Positions 57,486 through 64,000 of a stretch of DNA of 64,000 nt are shown here, in pieces. The position numbers and the translations under genes were made by a program. The stretch is taken from assembly GCF_012489685.1 (NCBI RefSeq), contig NC_080041.1:34399780-34463779 (forward strand), given 5' to 3'. Below the pieces are notes generated by a model. It did no database searches. It had not been told where the DNA came from and worked only from the letters and a program-made list of their open reading frames with translations. How positions within the stretch are numbered: the stretch's first letter is position 1; every line of letters starts with the position of its first letter. The DNA comes from Lotus japonicus. Lineage: Eukaryota; Streptophyta; Magnoliopsida; Fabales; Fabaceae.

Positions 57486-59349
57486 ATCATTTTTTTTATG
57501 GAAAGCTCATCTTATTAATTATGCAGATAAAGCTGCATCAGCAAAAAGAGCACGAGCAATACAATGAGGGGGATCAGTCCACCACTCAGCTGAAAGAAAA
57601 TCAACAACATTTGAAGCTAAAGTATGAGCCACAACATTGGCTTTCCTCCTAACACGACAAATATTAAGAACTGAAAACTGGGAAGCCAAGTATTTGCAAT
57701 CCTCTATGGCTGTTGCTATCTGGGGATTACATGAGCTCGATCTCATTGCTTGTACAATCACCGCAGCATCAGATTCTACAATTACTGAATCAATCTCCAA
57801 CTGCAGCAACCGACCCAAACACCACCTCAGGGCTAAAGCTTCCGCAACCAATGAGTCGCGCCTCAGCGCCTCCAACTGTGTCGCTACATACATGAACTCA
57901 GCAGCCTGTCCTCGGAGAACCATCCCAAATCCCGTCGTTGCCTGGCCTGAACATCCAACATCGACATTAACCTTAGGAGTATCCCCCACCGGAGCTTGCC
58001 AACGATCACAATGGTCCTACGCTGAATCCGATACAGATGAATTCTTCTCCTGTGCCTGTGACCATTCTGCCAGTGACCCTGCTGCTGCTGCCATAGTGTT
58101 ACCTGGATCGTGAATTACATCATTGAAAACAGCTTCGTTCCGTGCCTTCCATATTGCATAAAGATCGGACAACACCGCAACAACTTGGTTTTCCTCGAAA
58201 TTCAACAAGCAATCAGCTAGCCAATCACGAACTGGTGCCTGAATTACATCGGAGTGGATGGACGCCGAGTAGGAAAACCAGGACGCTCTAGTCCAGTTGC
58301 ACTCGAGAAAAACATGTTGGAGATTTTCTTCCACTTGGGATAGACACAAAGGACACTCGTGCTGCACCATGATACCTTTCCTAGCTAAATTAGACCGACA
58401 TGGCAACACATTTGATGCTAACTTATGAACAAAGTGTTTAATCTTTGCAGGAACACAAGCATGCCATAAACGTTTCCAAGGAAAAGAACCATGCAACGAG
58501 CTGCTTGGCACATATGCTAGCTTAACCTCTTGAAGCCTGTGGTAAGCTGACCGCAATGTGAAGAGCCCATTACCACTCCAATTCCAAAAGAAACGGTCTC
58601 GTGTATCCCGCCAAGGAATCGGAATGAGCTTAATTTTCCTGGCCTCTTCCACCGTGAAGAACAGGTCAATCAAAGAGTTCCTCCACTAGCGTGTTTGTGG
58701 GTTAATTAGGTCCTCCACCATACAAATATCCACTCCAAGATGTGGTGCAGACAAGATTTTCCCATTGCCAAAACCCGAAACCCAAGCATCCTCCCAAATC
58801 TTGACGCTCTTCCCATCACCAATCCTCCAGCGCAAGCCCTCCTTAACTGATTCTAGAGCCCCTCATACACTACGCCAAGTGTAGCTTGGTCTATAACCCA
58901 AATCAGCCTCCAGAAGAGACTTCCTTGGGAAATACCAGGCTTTCCAAACCTTAAACAAAAGAGAGTCTTGAGAAGTGAGCAATCTCCAACCTTGTTTTGC
59001 TAAAAGTGCTTGGTTGAACAATTCCAAGTCGCGAAAGCCCAAGCCTCCAGCACCTTTGGGTTGGCACAATTTCTTCCAACTAATCCAATGAAGCTTCCGC
59101 TCATCCTGCTTCTGTCCCCACCAAAAATTAGACATGGAGCTCTCTATTTGATGGCAAACCCTACTCGGTAGCCTAAAACAACTCATCACATAGCTTGGAA
59201 TTTCCTGTGCAACAAACTTTAACAAAATCTCTTTCCCAGCCCTAGAGAGTGTTTTCCTTTCCAATCCTGTAAGTTCCGCCAAACCAGCTCATGCACTTTG
59301 TTGAAAATAGCCTTCTTGGATCTTCCAATTACTGTGGGTAGCCCCAAAT
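57486..59349 (-). mobile_element. 5'-truncated L1-like LINE
   Basis: It is a minus-strand ORF2 C-terminal half with an A tail (57490-57497 as T). The target duplication ACATATCATATCAT is at 59350-59363 on the right and, once the solo LTR is removed, at 56973-56981 continuing at 57486 on the left. Unit A has the empty target near 36625. Confidence 0.85.
57519..59349 (-). pseudogene. LINE ORF2 C-terminal half (RT end, zf-RVT, RNase H)
   Basis: It enters at the RT thumb (YLGLPTVIGRS near 59345), with a frameshift near 59275. It then runs in one frame to 57519 with stops at 58863, about 58688 and 58017. Features are [13 protein letters not shown], zf-RVT (CPLCLSQVEENLQHVFLEC) and an RVT_3-type RNase H (NVDVG, then ending AHTLASNVV). 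Non-functional. Confidence 0.85.
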
Positions 59350-59579
59350 ACATATCATATCATTATTTATACTAATGGTAGACTTTTCATATTAGTTCGC
59401 TAGTGAAATTAAAATCTCAATTAAATTAAGGAAGAAATAACCAATATAAATAAAGAATTAAATAAATTCAAAAATATATCATCAAGTCATCCAAAAATTA
59501 TTCTAAATTGTGATGAAGATATTATAAAAATTATTCTATATATATTCTATAAGAAAATGAAGTATAGAATACTTAAATT

Positions 59580-60806
59580 TTAACAAGGTGAAACCAAGCT
59601 TTCAACATAATTTTGGACACTAAGGTAAATAAAATCAGAGTCAGTAAATTGGAATGTATTTTCTCTCCGGTTATATAGAACTTGTTGGCAGCGTGACATC
59701 AACAAGACCTCATCATGACTTTCAGACAAGACAAATCCAATAAGATTAAGATGTTCTTCAAAATCAAAGTTAAATAGCTGAATCCAAGACTCGTGAGCTC
59801 CAAACACCTTCATTTGCCAAATCGCAAATCTTGTATAGTCCACTCTATGCAAAACACACAATGAATCATTCATAGGCCCAAGAAGGAGGTCATTAGTATC
59901 ATCCGCGTCCGCATCCAGAGGAAAATAAGGTAAAGGCATTTGTAATTGCTCTTCAGTCGCCAAATCCAGAGAAACAATGACAAACAACTCAGTATTTAAT
60001 TTTAATATCCAATTAAGTGTGTTACTTACATAAACTCCATTTTGACTTGAGTGACATGACACATGAGCGATATGAGGGAAAGATTGAATACTTCTCCAAC
60101 AACTAGCCCTCATGTTGTAAACATTTACCACATTTTGCATTCCCACTTGACTATCATTGTAATAGTAAAAAACCGTCACCACCTTATACGTGTCACTCAC
60201 ACCATCATATCCAAACCCAAAAGATATATGCCTCAAGTATGTTTGTATGGGCAATGGCAAAGGCGGTGACATTTTAGACCATGACCTGATAGCTGGGTTC
60301 CAGAAACAAACATAACAAGCCCGCTGTTTATTTATGGGACTGATAAAAGAGATCAAGCCGTTGCAGACACCCAGCAAACGGAAATCCTTCGCAATTGGGT
60401 GGAAGAGATGACCCTTTGGGCACTGAGGTGAGAATAACAAAGGAACAGAATAATAAGATACATGTAATTTGTAGTCGTAGTATCCTGGGGACTGAGGCAA
60501 GTCCCTGGTCTCGGACAGTAATTTGATGTGTGCGAAGTTTGTGGTGTTAGCTGAAGATCGACCAAGGTGCGATTTCACGAATTGGTGATCGGAGATGATA
60601 AGCTTCCAAGACTTGCATACGCACTTGAATCGTATGAGAGATTTCACGGGGAGCAACAACAAGATTTCCCAGATGAGTTCGTCAGGAACAAAAATCTGTG
60701 GTGGAGACTTTGCATCTGGAACAGGGAGTGGTGGTGGTCGTGGTTTTACCTTTAGTAGGTCTTCTGTTCCTCCATCCCTTGTCAAGATTTGAACCCAGGT
60801 CAACAT
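59580..60806 (-). CDS. F-box protein with F-box-associated domain, copy B
   Basis: ATG at 60804-60806, 408 aa, single exon. The F-box (about residues 38-80) and the next 20 residues are identical to copy A. The FBA part keeps LLGVCNGL, FWNPAIRSWSK, FGFGYDGVSDTYKVV and SWIQLFNFDFEEHLN but differs from copy A at many positions and has several small indels (for example a DLPQSPGYYD insertion after residue 100). It is probably an SCF substrate adaptor like copy A, perhaps with a shifted target range. Both copies are open throughout, so neither is obviously a pseudogene. Confidence 0.88.
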   Translation of the reverse strand: MLTWVQILTRDGGTEDLLKVKPRPPPLPVPDAKSPPQIFVPDELIWEILLLLPVKSLIRFKCVCKSWKLIISDHQFVKSHLGRSSANTTNFAHIKLLSETRDLPQSPGYYDYKLHVSYYSVPLLFSPQCPKGHLFHPIAKDFRLLGVCNGLISFISPINKQRACYVCFWNPAIRSWSKMSPPLPLPIQTYLRHISFGFGYDGVSDTYKVVTVFYYYNDSQVGMQNVVNVYNMRASCWRSIQSFPHIAHVSCHSSQNGVYVSNTLNWILKLNTELFVIVSLDLATEEQLQMPLPYFPLDADADDTNDLLLGPMNDSLCVLHRVDYTRFAIWQMKVFGAHESWIQLFNFDFEEHLNLIGFVLSESHDEVLLMSRCQQVLYNRRENTFQFTDSDFIYLSVQNYVESLVSPC

Positions 60807-61450
60807 GGTCTTGTGACAACACAGTAGCGGCCACAATTGCAATTTCTGAATGCAATTTGAAACCTAGACTATAAGCAAGGATGCCTAGGTTTTACGGTTT
60901 AACTCATTCCTCTTATAATATATCTAAATGATATTTTTGGTACAAATATATCTAAATGATATTAATTCAAAAAATGAAAATATCTTAATGATATTTCCCC
61001 TAAAAAAATTGAAAATATCTAAATGATATTTATTATTAATTTGAATCAGTTCAACTATATTTTTTTAAGGTGAATCAGATCAATTTGATATTGCATGAAA
61101 TATCATACCAAATCAAATAATTACCTTTTTCTCAAATCATATTAGGATTTAATTTACATGTATTGTTTTTTTTAACAAACATGTATTCTTTTTTATTTTT
61201 TTTTGAAATTACGAACATGTATTGTTAAATCATATAAACCGTGATTTTCCTTTGTTATTAACAATTATAAAACTTTCACTACATATTATTGATTTAAAAA
61301 TTAATTTTAAATGTCCAATGTACTTTTTTTTTTTTTACAAGAGGAAAACTAGACAAAGAACAAATACACACTACAATATTAATGACGCAAAAACAAAGAA
61401 GAGAGATTTCCTAAATGTCCTATAGTTTTATTTGGTTACATAATGTCCAA
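60807..61450. other. F-box B upstream flank, AT-rich
   Basis: It matches 42261-43057 apart from the MITE in unit A and small indels. No gene and no core promoter element could be placed reliably. Confidence 0.5.
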
Positions 61451-61562
61451 TATAGTTGAATGAACGAATGGATTAACCGCAAAAAACTGAATGAATAGAT
61501 AAGATAATACTAAAAAATAATTAGTTAGATATTGATAATTTAATTTAAATTTTACAAAAAAA

Positions 61563-61635
61563 TCAATATCAATATCAATATCAATCAATATCAATCAATA
61601 TCAATATCAATATCAATCAATATCAATATCAATAT
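61563..61635 (+). repeat. (TCAATA)n-type microsatellite at Helitron 5' end
   Basis: About a dozen ATCAATAT/ATCAATCA units. The two other Helitrons have one to four copies in the same place. Confidence 0.8.
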
Positions 61636-62339
61636 ATATTATAAAAGAACAACTTCTAACATGACGTGTCGCTCCCACAGGCCAAGTTAGTGACGTGTCA
61701 CTCCCAGATTAATTCTCACCTAATATTTTACACGTCAGCTCTTCCTCCTTGGCCCCACTTGTCACATGTCATGTCATTCTCAAGTTAATTCTCATAAAAA
61801 AGATACATTTAAAAATTTTAGATTTGATTAGGATTCAGATTGTTTATTTTTTGATTTTATCTTAATTTATTTTTAGAGTATTAATTAATTTTTATGGTGT
61901 TTTTATTGAATTTTCGGATTTTTAACTAATTCAGGATTTTATGAGTTTTTATTGTGATTTGCTAGATTTTGATAGTTTTTATCTATATTTATTTAGTACC
62001 TTTTTAAATTTTAGATTTGATTAGGATTTAAGTTATTTATTTCAGGATTTTATCTTAATTTATCTCATTATTTATTTTTAGAGTAATAATTAATTTTTAT
62101 GGAAAATAAATATTGATTTTTGTTAGCTAACAACATCATTATTAGTTTTATTTTAAATTTTAAATTTTAAATTTTTTTATTTTCTAAATAAAATAGATAT
62201 TGATTTTTTAAAATTTTACAACATCAATATTTTTTATTTTGATTTTCCCGAAAAAATTGTTTTTATTTTGTATATACAGTATTTGAAGTAAATAAAAATT
62301 TAATTAAAAAAATTAAAATTTTAAAATTAATATTTCATA

Positions 62340-62570
62340 TAATTTTTATAGCAATCTTCTAAGCTAGGGTTTGCAATTTCACTCTCTGGAACCCTAAGAC
62401 TCAATTAACAACCACGCAATTCTCATCCCCGTGTTCCCCCATTCTCCATTCGCACCACCATTAATCGACCCCCATCTCTCATTCCAAAACCCTGGTTTGC
62501 ACGATCCTGCGTCTTGACCCTCACTCACCTCTCTGTCTGCCCAATTGCAATTAATCTCCTCCCTTACTGC
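62340..62570 (+). other. Possible gene 5' leader, left part
   Basis: A C-rich stretch (for example CCATCTCTCATTCC, CGACCCCCATC) contrasts with the AT-rich sequence before it. It is contiguous with 63756 onward once the hAT-like element is removed. Confidence 0.35.
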
Positions 62571-62642
62571 CAGGGCCGGCCCTGGGCCTGTGCAAGCAGG
62601 CCCACAGCCCAGGGCCTCCAAAAAGAGGGGCCAAAAAATATT

Positions 62643-62708
62643 TTCCAAAGGCTACGGTTTCTAAACTGTTGCCTAAAATATTTAGGCAACAGTTTAGAAA
62701 CCGTAGCT
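62643..62708. repeat. Near-perfect hairpin, arms about 29 bp
   Basis: GCTACGGTTTCTAAACTGTT and onward is followed, after only a few bases, by its complement ending AACAGTTTAGAAACCGTAGC. Confidence 0.85.
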
Positions 62709-62797
62709 TTTTATGAGATCCGGGTTCTACCAGACTAAGAGGGAACCGTTGCCTTTTCAGACTTCCGGCCACAGTTTTTTGACTTGGGCACCGCGCC

Positions 62798-62995
62798 CGT
62801 GGCCTTTTCTCCAAAAACTACCCCACTTTGCTAAATAATTTTTTCGCACCCCTCTTTGCTAAATAAATTTTTTTTTTACATTATTCAGAAAAAAAAAATA
62901 TTTCTGAATAATGTGAAAAAAAAAATTATTTAGCAAAAAGGGGTGGAAAATTTTTTATTTAGCAAACTGGGGTACTTTTGGAGAAAAGGCCACGG
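62798..62995. repeat. Long palindrome, arms about 90 bp
   Basis: GTGGCCTTTTCTCCAAAA at the left mirrors TTTTGGAGAAAAGGCCAC at the right. CTACCCCACTTTGCTAAATA and CATTATTCAGAAA blocks in between pair with their complements. A few mismatches and length differences in T/A runs are present. Confidence 0.8.
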
Positions 62996-63536
62996 CTCAG
63001 TGCTACAGGTGACAAACCGTGGCGAAAGGTCAGAAAAGGCAACGCTTTTACTAGCGTGTGGGCGAAACGCGATTTTTCCAAATTTTTATATTTTTGTATA
63101 ATTTCATGAATTTACTATATTTATTTGTGTTCTTTATAGATATTAATTTTAAAAAATATATAACAATTTTATTGAAAATATTTAAATAAATTAAAAAGTC
63201 CATATTTATTTTAGTTCCTTAAAATAAATATCTCAAAATAACACTAGTAAACTCATATCAAATTATTTTTTGGTGCATTGGAAAGAAGTAAACTCATGAA
63301 ATTCTACAAACATATAATAGTTTATTTTTTATAAGTTAAAATAATTTATACGAATTATTTAGAGAAAAAATATATAAGTTTGATTTAATGTAAAGAAACT
63401 TAAGGCAACAACCGTAAAACCGTAGCATTTTCTTAAACCGGGGTTCTTGCCACACTTTCAGTAAACTGTTGCCTTTTCAGTCTTTAGGCCACGGTTTTCT
63501 AAGCGTGGCTAAGAAATCGTGGCCTTCTGTCCAAAA

Positions 63537-63655
63537 ACTACCCCAGTTTGCTAAATAAATTTTTTTCTACCCCAGTTTGCTAAATAAATTTTTTTCTACC
63601 CCAGTTTGCTAAATAAATTTTTTTCTACCCCTTTTTGCTAAATAATTTTTTTTTG
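63537..63655. repeat. 29-bp tandem repeat, about four copies
   Basis: The unit CTACCCCAGTTTGCTAAATA plus a T run is repeated; the last copy is divergent (CTACCCCTTTTTGC). Confidence 0.85.
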
Positions 63656-63755
63656 CACATTATTCAGAAAAAAAATTCAAAAAAATATTGTTAGGGGTCT
63701 ATTTTTATTATTTGTCCAGGGCCTCCAAAATGTCGGGACCGACCCTGCTTACTGC

Positions 63756-64000
63756 AACATTGATTTTCCTATGGTATTCTCTCCCCTCTGGGTCCATGGC
63801 AGCAGCAGTTCAGGTATTGGAAAAGAAGGATCTTGCGGTGTCTCCTATTACGGTTCAGGTATAATTTGGAGTCAATCGGATCTTGAGAGAATTCAAGTCG
63901 GTTTTTAATTCAACAGAGAAGGGGAAGATGGCGAGTCTCTCTGATCAGGTCGGTTTTCAATTCAATCTCTCCACCTCAGGCTTCATTTTTTCCTCTACCT
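63756..64000 (+). CDS. Possible gene start at window edge (leader and first codons)
   Basis: After the hAT-like element the sequence has a leader-like character with two CAG|GT sites (about 63812 and 63858). ATGGCGAGTCTCTCTGATCA at 63928-63947 is followed by G|GTCGG, which could be a 7-codon first exon with a splice donor. The gene itself would lie beyond 64000. This is a weak call based on composition and the splice-like sites. Confidence 0.3.

Larger units (their letters stand above)
55602..61562. repeat. Segmental duplication, unit B
   Basis: It is collinear with unit A (32861-49920 without insertions). It begins at CACAAAACTTGGTGA and ends at ATTTTACAAAAAAA, where a Helitron starts. It carries a solo LTR and a truncated LINE that unit A lacks. 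It also has about 55 bp of extra CACTA-like repeat near 55925-55985, either gained here or lost from A. Confidence 0.85.
62571..63747. mobile_element. hAT-like non-autonomous element with hairpins
   Basis: An 8-bp target duplication CTTACTGC lies at 62563-62570 and 63748-63755. The terminal repeats are CAGGGCCGGCCCTG (left) and the complement of GGGACCGACCCTG (right). The element is 1,177 bp with no transposase. Most of its interior is made of long inverted repeats and a 29-bp tandem repeat. Confidence 0.85.
61563..64000 (+). mobile_element. Helitron 5' part (same family), right end outside or undetected
   Basis: It starts A|TCAATATC at 61562/61563 with an expanded TCAATA/TCAATCAATA array (to about 61630). 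The shared family sequence AAGAACAACTTCTAACATGACG and beyond follows, to about 62110. Unit A at 49920/49921 shows the empty A|T target. I found no CTAG-ending hairpin before 64000, so the right limit is unknown. Confidence 0.75.

Overview
The window is nuclear DNA from a flowering plant. The evidence is one intron-containing gene with GT-AG introns and a plastid transit peptide, plus plant-type Copia/Sirevirus, L1-like LINE, CACTA, hAT, Mutator-like, Helitron, MITE, SINE and TRIM-like elements. Several repeat families resemble ones I associate with legumes (Fabaceae), but that is an impression and not a demonstrated assignment. All coordinates, splice sites and repeat boundaries were read by eye.

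Layout. 1-1304 is the right end of a CACTA transposon that has landed inside the integrase region of a Copia element (1305-3739). 3740-7874 is old repeat debris, including ends of two other CACTA families. 7890-25901 is an L1-like LINE on the minus strand with a 15-bp target duplication. It is split by a 12.2-kb Sirevirus-type LTR retrotransposon (12072-24290, perfect GGTAC target duplication, nearly identical LTRs). 26318-27140 is a LINE relic from which almost all of ORF2 is missing. 27616-31369 (+) is a nine-exon phosphoenolpyruvate/phosphate translocator gene, the only clear housekeeping gene here.

From 32.86 kb on, the window is built on a tandem segmental duplication. Unit A (32861-49920) and unit B (55602-61562) each carry one F-box gene on the minus strand (A 41025-42260, B 59580-60806). 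Since the duplication, each copy has collected different insertions. Unit A has a three-layer nest of TIR elements (33588-36004), a LINE with an intact ORF2 (36842-41017), a foldback MITE (about 42.6 kb) and a Helitron (43058-49783) with a second Helitron of the same family inside it (44625-49434). Unit B has a 5'-truncated LINE whose target duplication is itself split by a solo LTR (56982-57480), and a Helitron starting at 61563 just past the shared sequence. Each unit preserves the empty site for insertions in the other. Between the units lie a SINE, scrambled LINE fragments, and a TRIM-like element carrying a CACTA element (50875-55238) with two transposase domain remnants.

The right edge (62340-64000) looks like the 5' end of another gene, split by a 1.18-kb hAT-like element rich in long hairpins. 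I found no wholly new biological system. The most informative things are the reciprocal empty Helitron sites, the apparent gene-conversion tract at the start of the two F-box genes, and the order of insertion that can be read from the nesting.
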